Notes under the pieces: model-generated
Seen by the model: only the letters and a program-made list of their open reading frames with translations
Told to the model about the DNA's origin: nothing
Database searches by the model: none
Made by a program: the position numbers and the translations under genes
Assembly (NCBI GenBank): GCA_902362775.1
Contig: CABIXV010000005.1
Coordinates: 1-33,958, forward strand
Length of the DNA stretch: 33,958 bases
Reading direction: 5' to 3'
Source of the DNA: Clostridiales bacterium
GTDB lineage: Bacteria; Bacillota; Clostridia; Oscillospirales; Oscillospiraceae
In this document: positions 9,452 to 16,932 of the stretch, piece after piece
Layout of the letters: the number at the start of each line of letters is the position of its first letter
How positions within the stretch are numbered: the stretch's first letter is position 1

Positions 9452-9639
9452 CTACCATCATAAGACAACGTGAGGAGAAAGCGCAGCCCAGATCAAGAGA
9501 CAGTCAAAAAAATCAGGAACTCATAACCCTTCCCATCCTCTAATTGAAAGTGAACACCGAATCTTCAGGAATAGCAGCTCGAAAAATCAGGCACAACTAA
9601 AAGCCAGAGGGCTTTCAGGCCTGAGAAAGGAGAACAATC

Positions 9640-10584
9640 ATGACTACAGATCCCAGAAAGGCGGCCATCATTGGCTGCGGTGCGGTGGGTGCCTCCATCG
9701 CCTTCCGATTTTTGCAGCAGGGCCTGTTTTCCAAGCTGGTGCTGGTAGATGTAAACCGGGCCAAGGCGGAGGGCGAGGCCATGGACCTGAGTGACGGCCT
9801 GCCTTACGGTTCCGCCATGGAAATATCGGCCGGGGGCTATGACGATCTGGCTGACTGTTTTCTTGTCGTTATCACCGCCGGGGCAAACCAGAAGCCCGGT
9901 GAGACCCGGCTGGACCTGATCGGCAAAAATACCGCCATCCTCAAAAGTATTCTCACTGAAATTAACGCCCGCGGCTTTCAGGGTATCCTGCTGATCGTTT
10001 CCAATCCGGTAGATGTACTGACCTATGCGGCCTGGAAGCTGTCCGGCTGTCCCAGAGGCCGGGTCATCGGCTCGGGTACCGTGCTGGACACCGCACGGCT
10101 GAAGCAGCTGCTGGGCGAGGAGCTGGCGGTGGACAGCCGAAATATTCACGCCTTTATCATTGGGGAACACGGGGACAGCGAGCTGGCGGTTTGGAGCGGG
10201 GCCAATGTGTCGGGCATCGATCTGGACCAGTTTTGTCAGCTTCGGGGCGGAGTGGACAACTGCCACCTGGACCAGTTGTACCGACGGGTGCGGGACAGCG
10301 CCTATGAGATCATCCGACGAAAAGGGGCTACCTACTACGGCATCGCCATGGCAGTAGGCCGCATCGCCCAGTGCCTGGTGCGGGACGAACACTCTGTTCT
10401 CCCGGTGTCCGTGGTGCTGGAGGGACAGTACGGCTTGGAGGGCCTGGCCCTCAGCATCCCTTCTGTCGTTGGGCGGAACGGCCTGGAGGAAGTGCTGGAA
10501 ATCCCGCTGAACGGGGAGGAGCGTCAGGCGCTGGAGGACTCCGCCCGCCAGATGAAGGAGGCCATCGAGTCTTTGGACCTGTAA
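9640..10584 (+). CDS. ldh: L-lactate dehydrogenase
   Basis: The enzyme reduces pyruvate to L-lactate with NADH, regenerating NAD+ in fermentation. The 314-residue length fits. The Rossmann motif is GCGAVGAS (12-19). GANQKPGETR (81-90) carries Q84 and R90, equivalent to Q102 and R109 of the classical numbering; Gln at that place favours pyruvate over oxaloacetate and argues against malate dehydrogenase. D150 and R153 (GTVLDTARL) and H177 (GEHGDSE) complete the active site. AAGGAG lies eight bases before the ATG. No terminator is evident in the 65 bp before spoIID, so read-through into it is possible. Confidence 0.93.
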   Translation: MTTDPRKAAIIGCGAVGASIAFRFLQQGLFSKLVLVDVNRAKAEGEAMDLSDGLPYGSAMEISAGGYDDLADCFLVVITAGANQKPGETRLDLIGKNTAILKSILTEINARGFQGILLIVSNPVDVLTYAAWKLSGCPRGRVIGSGTVLDTARLKQLLGEELAVDSRNIHAFIIGEHGDSELAVWSGANVSGIDLDQFCQLRGGVDNCHLDQLYRRVRDSAYEIIRRKGATYYGIAMAVGRIAQCLVRDEHSVLPVSVVLEGQYGLEGLALSIPSVVGRNGLEEVLEIPLNGEERQALEDSARQMKEAIESLDL

Positions 10585-10620
10585 CGGTAACAGGCATAAA
10601 AAAGCCCGCCGTCCCATAAG

Positions 10621-10636
10621 TTGTCCCAAAGGACAA
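10621..10636 (+). promoter_or_regulatory. Hairpin abutting the spoIID ribosome-binding site
   Basis: TTGTCC-CAAA-GGACAA forms a perfect 6-bp hairpin whose right arm contributes the first two bases of the AAGGAGG site at 10635-10641. It could modulate initiation; this is inference from position alone. Confidence 0.3.
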
Positions 10637-10649
10637 GGAGGGGCGCGGG

Positions 10650-11702
10650 ATGAGGATACAGCGGGCACGGGCAAAAATATGGCTGGGGCGGTCTCTGCGG
10701 CAGGTGGTGGCGGCCGCTCTCTTGAGCGTGGGCGTACTGTTCTGTCTGCCCGGAATTCTAATCCGGGGAGATCCCTTATATCAAGGATCCGAGGTGGTTG
10801 AATCACTTCCTCCGTCCGGGGACGCAGCCTCCGGTGGAGTACAGGCCGCCTCCCGGGACCGCGGGAGAGCTGTACGGCTGCAGATGGACGACGGAACGAT
10901 CCGGGAGCTGTCTATGGCTGACTACCTGTGGGGGGTAGTGGCGGCTGAAATGCCGGCCTCCTTTGAACTAGAGGCCCTGAAAGCCCAAGCCTGCGCCGCG
11001 CGAACCTATACGGTAGTCAGGCAGAACTCCGGCTCTGACAAGCACCCGGGAGCGGATATCTGTGAAGACAGCACCTGCTGTCAGGCCTATATCGAGCGGG
11101 AGGCGGCCCTGGCCCGCTGGGGACTAAACGCCCAGGAGTATGAGGAAAAGATCTCCCGGGCGGTGGAGGGGACCGACGGGCTGGGTATTCTCTATGAGGG
11201 GCAGCCCATTCAGGCACTGTTCTTCTCCTCCGCCGCCGGCCGGACCGTGGACGCTGTGGCGGTATGGGGCAACAGCGTGGACTATCTGAAAAGCGTGGAC
11301 AGCCCAGAGGGGGATGAGGTCCCCAACTATCACAGCCAGGTCGTTCTCTCCTCTCAGCAGGTCCAAGAGGCGGCTTTGGCCGCCTACCCTGGAGCGGATC
11401 TGTCCGGGGAGCCCTCCAGTTGGTTCGGTCCGGCCGTCCGGGACGAGGGCGGCACCGTCACCTCTATCCCCTTTGGCGGCCTTACCCTCACCGGCGGCCA
11501 GGTCCGGTCCATGCTGTCCCTCCGGTCCGCCGCCTTTACCGTGACCTGGGACGGGGAAAATTTTACCTTCGACGTTACTGGCTACGGCCACGGGGTAGGC
11601 ATGAGCCAGTATGGAGCCAACGCCATGGCCAAGGAGGGGAAAAATTTTACAGACATCCTGACCTGGTACTATACCGGCACCCAGGTAGACGCTCTCTGGT
11701 GA
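10650..11702 (+). CDS. spoIID: Stage II sporulation protein D (peptidoglycan lytic transglycosylase)
   Basis: SpoIID is the mother-cell membrane enzyme that cuts glycan strands during engulfment. The 350 residues comprise a membrane anchor at about 18-38, a short linker, and the SpoIID domain from about 75. GVVAAEMP carries E100, which corresponds to the catalytic Glu (E88 in B. subtilis), and is followed by EALKAQACAARTY. H132, C138 and C144 have the H-x5-C-x5-C spacing of the zinc site described for the C. difficile enzyme. GHGVGMSQYGA is the C-terminal signature. AAGGAGG precedes the ATG by eight bases. The gene stands alone, not beside spoIIQ, although an M23/SpoIIQ-like gene lies at 171-926. 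Confidence 0.93.
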   Translation: MRIQRARAKIWLGRSLRQVVAAALLSVGVLFCLPGILIRGDPLYQGSEVVESLPPSGDAASGGVQAASRDRGRAVRLQMDDGTIRELSMADYLWGVVAAEMPASFELEALKAQACAARTYTVVRQNSGSDKHPGADICEDSTCCQAYIEREAALARWGLNAQEYEEKISRAVEGTDGLGILYEGQPIQALFFSSAAGRTVDAVAVWGNSVDYLKSVDSPEGDEVPNYHSQVVLSSQQVQEAALAAYPGADLSGEPSSWFGPAVRDEGGTVTSIPFGGLTLTGGQVRSMLSLRSAAFTVTWDGENFTFDVTGYGHGVGMSQYGANAMAKEGKNFTDILTWYYTGTQVDALW

Positions 11703-11706
11703 GAAA

Positions 11707-11742
11707 GGCACAGCCCTCCCGGCAGGCCGGGAGGGCTGTGCC
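11707..11742 (+). terminator. Long GC-rich hairpin after spoIID
   Basis: A 16-bp perfect stem (11707-11722 with 11727-11742) begins 4 bases after the spoIID stop. It lacks a T-tract (ATCTCTC follows), so it may pause polymerase or protect the mRNA end rather than act as a classical terminator. Confidence 0.6.
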
Positions 11743-12019
11743 ATCTCTCATGTAACGTCAAAACGCACGCCAAAATTTTAGCTGTTTTTATATTCTAGAG
11801 CTTATTTACATACCGAACAAATTTCAGTAATATAAAGCCAGTAATACATCTACAATGCCGGGTTAAATCCCAATATATTCCGGGCACTTATTTCACATTT
11901 GCTACCCAGAACAGCGAACTAGCTGGGGAAGCCTGCCACGCTACCTATTCGCCAAAGAAACCGGGGGACCCACTTCAAGACTGATACGACCGTTGCCGGC
12001 AGCGAGGGAGTGACTGGGG
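11743..12019 (+). other. AT-rich intergenic region with leader motif
   Basis: These 277 bp are clearly richer in A and T than the flanking genes up to about 11910. No convincing promoter or gene is seen. Its 3' part holds the first copy of the leader motif that recurs before the two following small genes, and a CGGGGGACCCA string. Confidence 0.5.
11974..12001 (+). repeat. 28-nt leader motif, copy 1
   Basis: The shared core reads TTCAAG, two variable bases, then TGATACGACCGTTG. It matches copy 2 (12289-12316) at 21 of 28 positions and lies 18 bases before the first small membrane-protein gene. Confidence 0.7.
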
Positions 12020-12250
12020 ATGGATTCTATGAAATATGAGATCGCTGGCTTGGCGGTCATGACAGCAGCCGCATTTCTTTACGGCCCGGAGGTGGGAAGT
12101 TTTGTATTCTCCCTCTCAATCTTGATAGAAGGCATCGTCTGTTTAATCAAATTTCGGCGGAATCGCTGGCTCGCCCTGATGCTGCTCGTCATGGTGGTTT
12201 TGGGCAGCGTGCTCACCGTCCGGGAATTTGTTGGACTCTTATCCGAGTAA
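12020..12250 (+). CDS. Small membrane protein, paralogue 1
   Basis: This 76-residue hydrophobic protein has three predicted membrane segments (about 7-23, 26-44, 50-67) with a basic loop KFRRNR between the last two. No family is recognised. It aligns end to end with paralogue 3 at 12700: shared positions include the LxxM-AA start, the (S/T)LLIE/SILIE core, the W-x4-LLV stretch and the LxVxxxxxLxS end. GAGGGAG lies upstream of the ATG. It is the first of three tandem genes. The function is unknown; roles such as an immunity protein, a regulator of membrane enzymes, or a toxin are speculation. Confidence 0.65.
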   Translation: MDSMKYEIAGLAVMTAAAFLYGPEVGSFVFSLSILIEGIVCLIKFRRNRWLALMLLVMVVLGSVLTVREFVGLLSE

Positions 12251-12288
12251 TTGAAAAACTAGAACCTCCGGTGTTGCCAGGGGAGCAG

Positions 12289-12316
12289 TTCAAGATGGAT
12301 ACGGCCGCTGATGTCA
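12289..12316 (+). repeat. 28-nt leader motif, copy 2
   Basis: TTCAAGATGGATACGGCCGC followed by TGATGTCA. It matches copy 3 at 23 of 28 positions. It begins 38 bases after the stop of paralogue 1 and lies 59 bases before the paralogue 2 start. Confidence 0.7.
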
Positions 12317-12375
12317 CAGGTGCTTGGGCATAGGCCGCACCAAAATACCAGCGCACCATTGGAGGACTGGTAAAA

Positions 12376-12627
12376 ATGGGATCTGATTGGAACATAGATA
12401 AATATATTTTGATACTAGCCTTGTGTTCCTCCCTGATTGCCCTCTTATTTGCAGGTATTACGTATGCTATCTGTATTTATTGTTTTGGCATCTTTCTTTA
12501 TGGGAGCATTGGGTGTATCTGTACAATAAAAAAGAAGCATTATGTTCGGGCCCTGGTTTATCTCCCCCTTATCATTTTATCCTTCGTCGCTCTGCTTCGG
12601 GAGTTATCACCAGCCCTAAAAAAATAG
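12376..12627 (+). CDS. Small membrane protein, paralogue 2
   Basis: This 83-residue protein is mostly hydrophobic, with three predicted membrane segments (about 10-27, 30-48, 58-74) and a basic IKKKHYVR loop at the same place as the basic loop of paralogue 1. Sequence similarity to the other two is weaker but collinear, including a C-terminal LLREL resembling VREFVGLL. GGAGG lies ten bases before the ATG. Unlike its neighbours it has several cysteines in the second segment (ICIYCF, IGCIC). The function is not known. Confidence 0.6.
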   Translation: MGSDWNIDKYILILALCSSLIALLFAGITYAICIYCFGIFLYGSIGCICTIKKKHYVRALVYLPLIILSFVALLRELSPALKK

Positions 12628-12658
12628 AGGGAACCCCCAGCTTACGCCATGGAACCCA

Positions 12659-12686
12659 TTTAAGGCGGATACGACTGCTGATGTCA
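12659..12686 (+). repeat. 28-nt leader motif, copy 3
   Basis: TTTAAGGCGGATACGACTGC followed by TGATGTCA. It runs directly into the GGAGGG ribosome-binding site of paralogue 3 and begins 31 bases after the paralogue 2 stop. Confidence 0.7.
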
Positions 12687-12699
12687 GGAGGGCTCGGAT

Positions 12700-12939
12700 A
12701 TGGACCGTAAAAAGTACCGTTACCGCTACCGCGTCACTGTTCTCGTAATCATGATAGCAGCCGGGATTTTTTCCAGTATGAAGGCAGTAAGCCTCATATT
12801 CTACACATCACTTTTGATTGAATGTTTCGGCGCTTTGATCGTAGATCGGCCGAAAGGCTGGATTGTGCCGGTACTGCTCGTAGCGGGGATCTTGGACGGT
12901 ATTTTGGTGGTCAAAAAGCTCCTTGAGCTCATGTCTTAA
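12700..12939 (+). CDS. Small membrane protein, paralogue 3
   Basis: This 79-residue protein starts with a strongly basic, aromatic N-terminus (MDRKKYRYRYRV) followed by three hydrophobic segments (about 13-29, 31-47, 55-72). It is the closest relative of paralogue 1 in this window (VLVIMIAA versus LAVMTAA; TSLLIE versus LSILIE). AGGAGGG precedes the ATG by eight bases. The gene is last in the array and is followed at once by a strong hairpin. No known family is recognised and function is not assigned. Confidence 0.65.
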   Translation: MDRKKYRYRYRVTVLVIMIAAGIFSSMKAVSLIFYTSLLIECFGALIVDRPKGWIVPVLLVAGILDGILVVKKLLELMS

Positions 12940-12944
12940 CTAAG

Positions 12945-12980
12945 CAGGCCCCCCGGCTTATGCCGGGGGGCCTGAATTTT
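12945..12980. terminator. Convergent terminator, small-gene array and ilvC
   Basis: A 13-bp perfect GC-rich stem (12945-12957 with 12962-12974) has a TTAT loop and is followed by AATTTT on the plus strand. It sits 5 bases after the last small gene and 15 bases past the minus-strand ilvC stop codon. Confidence 0.85.
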
Positions 12981-12995
12981 GATGCGGAGCAGTAT

Positions 12996-14015
12996 TTAGT
13001 TGGAAGCAGTATCCAAATCGGTATCCCCGCCCCAGATCATATTCTTCCGCAGCTCGGCACCCACGGTTTCCATCTGGTGTTTGGCCAGATTGGCCCGCAT
13101 GGAGTTGAAGAAGGTGCGGCCGTTCTTGTTCTCGGCGATCCACTTACCAGCAAAGGTGCCGTCCTGGATGTCCTTCAGAACTGCCTTCATGTTCTTCTTG
13201 GTCTCCTCATAGGGCAGGACACGGGGACCGGACACATACTCGCCATACTCTGCGGTGTCGGAGATAGAGTAGTTCATGGCCGCCACGCCGCCCTTGTTGA
13301 TCAGGTCGATGATAAGCTTCATCTCGTGGATGCACTCAAAATAGGCGTTCTCGGGCTCGTAGCCGGCCTCGACAAGAGTTTCAAAGCCCAGCTTCATCAG
13401 CTCCACCACGCCGCCGCACAGAATGGCCTGCTCACCGAACAGGTCGGTCTCAGTCTCATCGTGGAAGGTGGTTTCCATCACGCCGCCCCGGGCGCCGCCG
13501 ATGCCGGCGGCATAGGCCAGTCCCAGCTTATAGGCGTCGCCGGTGGCGTTCTGCTCTACGGCGATCAGGCAGGGCACGCCCTTGCCGTTGACATAGGTGG
13601 AGCGGACGGTGTGACCGGGGCCCTTGGGGGCGATCATAACTACGTCTACGTCGGCGGGGGGAACGATCTGCTGATAGCGGATATTGAAGCCGTGGGCAAA
13701 CATCAGCATATTGCCGGAGGACAGGTTGGGGGCGATGGACTTTTTATAGACCTCGGCCTGGACCTCGTCATTGATCAGGATCATGACGATATCGCCCCAC
13801 TGGGCGGCCTCCTCCACTGTCTTGACCTGCAGGCCGGCCTTCTCAGCGTTGGCCCAGTTCTTGGAGCCCTGGCGCAGGCCGACGCAGACATCACAGCCGG
13901 AGTCCTTCAGATTCATGGCGTGGGCGTGGCCCTGGGAGCCGTATCCGATAATGGCAATCTTTTTCCCGTCCAGATAGCTCAGATCACAGTCCTTCTCATA
14001 GTACATTTTTGCCAT
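12996..14015 (-). CDS. ilvC: Ketol-acid reductoisomerase
   Basis: IlvC carries out the isomerisation and NAD(P)H-dependent reduction of acetohydroxy acids, the second common step to valine, leucine and isoleucine. The 339-residue length marks the short class I enzyme. The N-terminal Rossmann domain has [13 protein letters not shown] (24-36); the cofactor loop is [17 protein letters not shown] carries the catalytic His. The C-terminal knotted domain has [13 protein letters not shown] with its Mg-binding Asp and Glu, and later Glu residues in [16 protein letters not shown] precedes the ATG. The start overlaps the upstream ilvN by 20 bp, so the two are probably coupled. It is the last gene of the T-box operon. 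Confidence 0.97.
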   Translation of the reverse strand: MAKMYYEKDCDLSYLDGKKIAIIGYGSQGHAHAMNLKDSGCDVCVGLRQGSKNWANAEKAGLQVKTVEEAAQWGDIVMILINDEVQAEVYKKSIAPNLSSGNMLMFAHGFNIRYQQIVPPADVDVVMIAPKGPGHTVRSTYVNGKGVPCLIAVEQNATGDAYKLGLAYAAGIGGARGGVMETTFHDETETDLFGEQAILCGGVVELMKLGFETLVEAGYEPENAYFECIHEMKLIIDLINKGGVAAMNYSISDTAEYGEYVSGPRVLPYEETKKNMKAVLKDIQDGTFAGKWIAENKNGRTFFNSMRANLAKHQMETVGAELRKNMIWGGDTDLDTASN

Positions 14016-14562
14016 AGTTGTATTCCTCCTTCAGTTTGTTGTCATCATATATAGTGCTACGCCCTCTTTCGATGGCGAGAGTACCCGTCTTTGCGATCTC
14101 CAGAATGCCGAAGTCGGCCAGCAGGTCTGTGAGTGCCCTGGTCTTGGACCGGTCACCGAAGATAGCTACCGTCAGGGTGTCCCGGCCCACATCGATGATG
14201 TTGGCCCGGAAGATGTTGGCCATTTGAATGACCTCATCCCTGGAATTGCGGTCCGTGGCCCGGACTTTGATGAGAGAAAATTCCCTCTGGATAGAGGTGG
14301 CCTCGTCCAAAATCTTTACCGCCAGCACAGGGATAAGCTTACGGCACTGGTCGGCAATCTGGTTTATCATCAGCTCGTCCGCCAGAATGCTGATCGCCAG
14401 GCGGGCGGTGTTGGGCCGGTCGGTTCCGCCGGTGACAATGGACTCGATGTTATACCCCTTACGGGCAAACAACCGGGCCACCTGGCTCAATACGCCGGGG
14501 ATGTCCTGGACCAGGATGGCCAGGGTATACAGCTTTTTTTCTGGATCAAATTCCCGTTTCAT
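13996..14562 (-). CDS. ilvN: Acetohydroxyacid synthase small subunit, second copy
   Basis: This is the regulatory subunit of acetohydroxyacid synthase. At 188 residues it is longer than the ~160-residue standard because of an N-terminal 8-10 residue and a C-terminal ~20-residue extension. An ACT domain lies at about 11-85 ([20 protein letters not shown], then RKGYNIESI) and the ALS_ss C-terminal domain at about 95-165 ([10 protein letters not shown]). The ACT domain normally senses branched-chain amino acids. It begins 15 bases after the paired ilvB and ends inside ilvC. It is a divergent paralogue of the copy at 16433. Confidence 0.93.
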   Translation of the reverse strand: MKREFDPEKKLYTLAILVQDIPGVLSQVARLFARKGYNIESIVTGGTDRPNTARLAISILADELMINQIADQCRKLIPVLAVKILDEATSIQREFSLIKVRATDRNSRDEVIQMANIFRANIIDVGRDTLTVAIFGDRSKTRALTDLLADFGILEIAKTGTLAIERGRSTIYDDNKLKEEYNYGKNVL

Positions 14563-14577
14563 ATCCCCCTAGCCCCC

Positions 14578-16281
14578 TTATTTCAGTAAGAAGTCAGTGA
14601 TATGGGCGCCGCCGGCTACCATGGGCCGGACCATCTCATCCATATCCAGGCGGCAGTCGATGACACAGCCGCGGCCAGCGGTCAGCGCTTCCTGGAAGGC
14701 CGCCTCCATCTCCGCCATACTGGTTACCCGGAAGCCCTTCAGGCGATAGGCCTCGGCCAACTTGACAAAGTCCGGGCCTCGGTCCAAGGTGGTCTCCGAG
14801 TACCGCTGATGGTAGATCAGATTCTGCCACTGGCGAACCATACCCAGGGTGCCGTTATTGAACACTACTGTAATGATAGGCAGGTGATAATGTTCTACCG
14901 TAGCCAGCTCATGGCAGTTCATGCGGAAGCAGCCGTCTCCGGTGGTATGGACCACCACCTTGTCCGGGTTGCCCAGCTTGGCCCCGATGGCCGCTCCCAG
15001 CCCGAACCCCATGGTCCCGAAACCGCCGCTGGTCAGCAGCTGCCCAGGATAGTCAAAATGGAAGTGCTGAATGGACCACATCTGATGCTGGCCCACATCG
15101 GTGGCCACGATGGTATCCTGGGGCGCCAGACGCCGGATGGTCTCCAGCACCTGCTTGGGGGTAAGCTTATCTCCCGTTTCCGCCACCGAGGGGACCCGCA
15201 GAGGCAGGACCTGCTCCTTCCATTCCGGATGGCTGTACTGGGGCAGCTTGGCGTTGAGCATCTCCAACACCCGCCGGGCTGAACCGATGATGTGGTGGTC
15301 CGTGAGGACATTTTTGTCAATCTCAGACCGGTCAATGTCAATCTGGACGACCTTGGCCTGGCTGGCAAAGGTCTCCGGCTGGAGCGCCACCCGGTCTGAG
15401 AAGCGGCAGCCCACGGCGATGAGCAGGTCACACTCATTGCACGCCACATTGGATGCCTGAGAGCCGTGCATCCCAATCATCCCTGTCGTCAGCGGATGTC
15501 CGCCCGGGAAGCCGCCGCCCCCCATAACAGTGATGGCCACCGGAGCGTCCAGCTTCTCGGCAAACTCCCGGAACTGCCGGTGGGCACGGCCCCGGACCAC
15601 ACCGCCGCCGCAGATGAGCAGCGGCCGCCTGGACTGGGCAATCATCTCCACCAGGGTATCAATGTCCCCTTTGTTGGGCTCCGGAGCCTTCAGCTCGTGG
15701 CTGGTGGCCAGGGACTGGATGGAGCTGCAGGAGCGGTTCCTGCTCCAAGGGACAAACTCATAGTCGATCTCCACACTGGGAAACGTAACATTTTTCAGGA
15801 AATCGATGAGCACCGGGCCGGGCCGGCCGGTGGCCGCCACGGCAAATGCCTGACGCATCACGTCCGGGATGGTCTGGGCGTCCCGGACCAGATAGGTGGC
15901 TTTGGTAATAGGCATAGCGATGCCGGTAATGTCCACCTCCTGAAAGGCGTCCTTCCCCAGCGTCTGCTCCGTCACATTGCAGGTGATGAACACAATGGGA
16001 GAAGAGTCCATATAGGCGGTGGCAATCCCGGTGACCAGATTTGTGGCGCCAGGGCCGCTGGTAGCGAAACAGACCCCCACTTTCCCGGTGGAACGGGCAT
16101 AGCCGTCGGCGGCGTGAGCAGCCCCCTGCTCATGGGCGGTCAAGATATGGTGGATCCTATCCTGATAGTTATACAGCTCATCATAGAGATTCAGGATCGT
16201 TCCACCTGGATATCCGAAAACAGTGTCCACCTCCTGCTCCAGCAGACACTCCATGATGGCCTGAGTGGCGCGTACTTTCAA
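14578..16281 (-). CDS. ilvB: Acetohydroxyacid synthase large subunit, second copy
   Basis: This ThDP- and FAD-dependent enzyme condenses pyruvate with pyruvate or 2-oxobutyrate. The 567-residue form starts at TTG 16279-16281, nine bases after GGGGG; a longer in-frame reading to 16482 would add an N-terminus that resembles no AHAS and overlap the upstream ilvN. The N-terminal domain has FGYPGGTI (22-29) and the catalytic Glu E51 (AHEQGAAH). SGPGATN and KDAFQEVDI follow. The C-terminal ThDP motif is GDGCFRMN, with NNGTLGMVRQWQ about 25 residues on. These are canonical AHAS residues, including the Met and Trp of the MVRQW stretch linked to 2-oxobutyrate preference. Confidence 0.93.
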   Translation of the reverse strand: MKVRATQAIMECLLEQEVDTVFGYPGGTILNLYDELYNYQDRIHHILTAHEQGAAHAADGYARSTGKVGVCFATSGPGATNLVTGIATAYMDSSPIVFITCNVTEQTLGKDAFQEVDITGIAMPITKATYLVRDAQTIPDVMRQAFAVAATGRPGPVLIDFLKNVTFPSVEIDYEFVPWSRNRSCSSIQSLATSHELKAPEPNKGDIDTLVEMIAQSRRPLLICGGGVVRGRAHRQFREFAEKLDAPVAITVMGGGGFPGGHPLTTGMIGMHGSQASNVACNECDLLIAVGCRFSDRVALQPETFASQAKVVQIDIDRSEIDKNVLTDHHIIGSARRVLEMLNAKLPQYSHPEWKEQVLPLRVPSVAETGDKLTPKQVLETIRRLAPQDTIVATDVGQHQMWSIQHFHFDYPGQLLTSGGFGTMGFGLGAAIGAKLGNPDKVVVHTTGDGCFRMNCHELATVEHYHLPIITVVFNNGTLGMVRQWQNLIYHQRYSETTLDRGPDFVKLAEAYRLKGFRVTSMAEMEAAFQEALTAGRGCVIDCRLDMDEMVRPMVAGGAHITDFLLK

Positions 16282-16432
16282 AACGGCTGACCCCCTTTGG
16301 GTGAGATAGAAGTGTGATGTTACGCTGCGCTTTGCGCATGCGGTCTGGGCGCTCTCGCTGCGGCTCTGGACACAAACGGCCGGACTTCGCCTGCCCTGGT
16401 TTGTATTCGCCGCTCCGCTCCAAGCTCCGCGC
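16282..16432 (-). other. Intra-operon gap between the two ilvBN pairs
   Basis: These 151 bp separate two otherwise tightly packed gene pairs. The stretch contains a short GCGC-rich hairpin (GCGCTTTGCGC near 16327) but no T-tract, no convincing promoter and no gene. It is most easily read as a junction left when a second ilvBN pair joined the operon. Confidence 0.4.
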
Positions 16433-16918
16433 TCAAATTTTCCCTCCGCCCTTCTGCACGGCGATGACGCCGGTACGGGCAACCTCCAAAATGGAGAAGG
16501 GCCGCATCATGGCCTGGAAGGTATCCAGACGATCCGGCGTGTCGGACAGTTCCAGAGTCATAGAGGTAGGAGAGATATCATCCACCTTAGCCCCGTAGAT
16601 GGAACAGATGGTCATAATATCCTGCCGGGTTTTATTGTTGGCGTTTACCTTTAAGATCATCAGCTCCCGGCCAATCAAGTTGGTCTCCTCCAAAGTGCGG
16701 ACCTTGATGACCTCGATGAGTTTGTTGAGCTGCTTTTCCACCTGCTCCACCACGCTGTTGCCGCTATCCACGATGATTGTGATACGGGAGATGGTAGGGT
16801 CGTCGGTGACACCCACGGCCAGGGATTCGATGTTGAAGGCTCGGCGGGCAAACAACCCAGTAATACGGTTTAGAGCGCCCGCCTGGTTCTCCACCAGCAC
16901 GGAGATTGTCTGTTTCAT
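16433..16918 (-). CDS. ilvN: Acetohydroxyacid synthase small subunit, first copy
   Basis: This 161-residue regulatory subunit has standard length. The ACT domain begins at residue 4 (ISVLVENQAGALNRITGLF, then RRAFNIESLAVG), and the C-terminal domain follows from about 85 (RELMILKVNAN). AAGGAGGGGG precedes the ATG by four bases. It starts 14 bases after the paired ilvB stop. It is clearly distinct in sequence from the second ilvN, so the pair is an old duplication or was brought together, not a recent tandem copy. Confidence 0.93.
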   Translation of the reverse strand: MKQTISVLVENQAGALNRITGLFARRAFNIESLAVGVTDDPTISRITIIVDSGNSVVEQVEKQLNKLIEVIKVRTLEETNLIGRELMILKVNANNKTRQDIMTICSIYGAKVDDISPTSMTLELSDTPDRLDTFQAMMRPFSILEVARTGVIAVQKGGGKI

Positions 16919-16932
16919 CTGGTCCCCCTCCT

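Noticed and set aside
11957..11973. Possible ydaO-type (c-di-AMP) riboswitch before the small-protein array
   Set aside because: CGGGGGACCCA resembles one conserved segment of that riboswitch, but the following GGGTGAA and the 3' conserved blocks are missing and the other two leaders do not keep the string.
12960..14054. 364-codon open frame opposite ilvC
   Set aside because: Ketol-acid reductoisomerase motifs are unmistakable on the minus strand; the plus frame is compositional shadow.
16282..16482. N-terminal extension of the second ilvB to 16482
   Set aside because: The extra ~67 codons have no AHAS similarity, overlap ilvN by about 50 bases, and a TTG with a good ribosome site gives the normal length.
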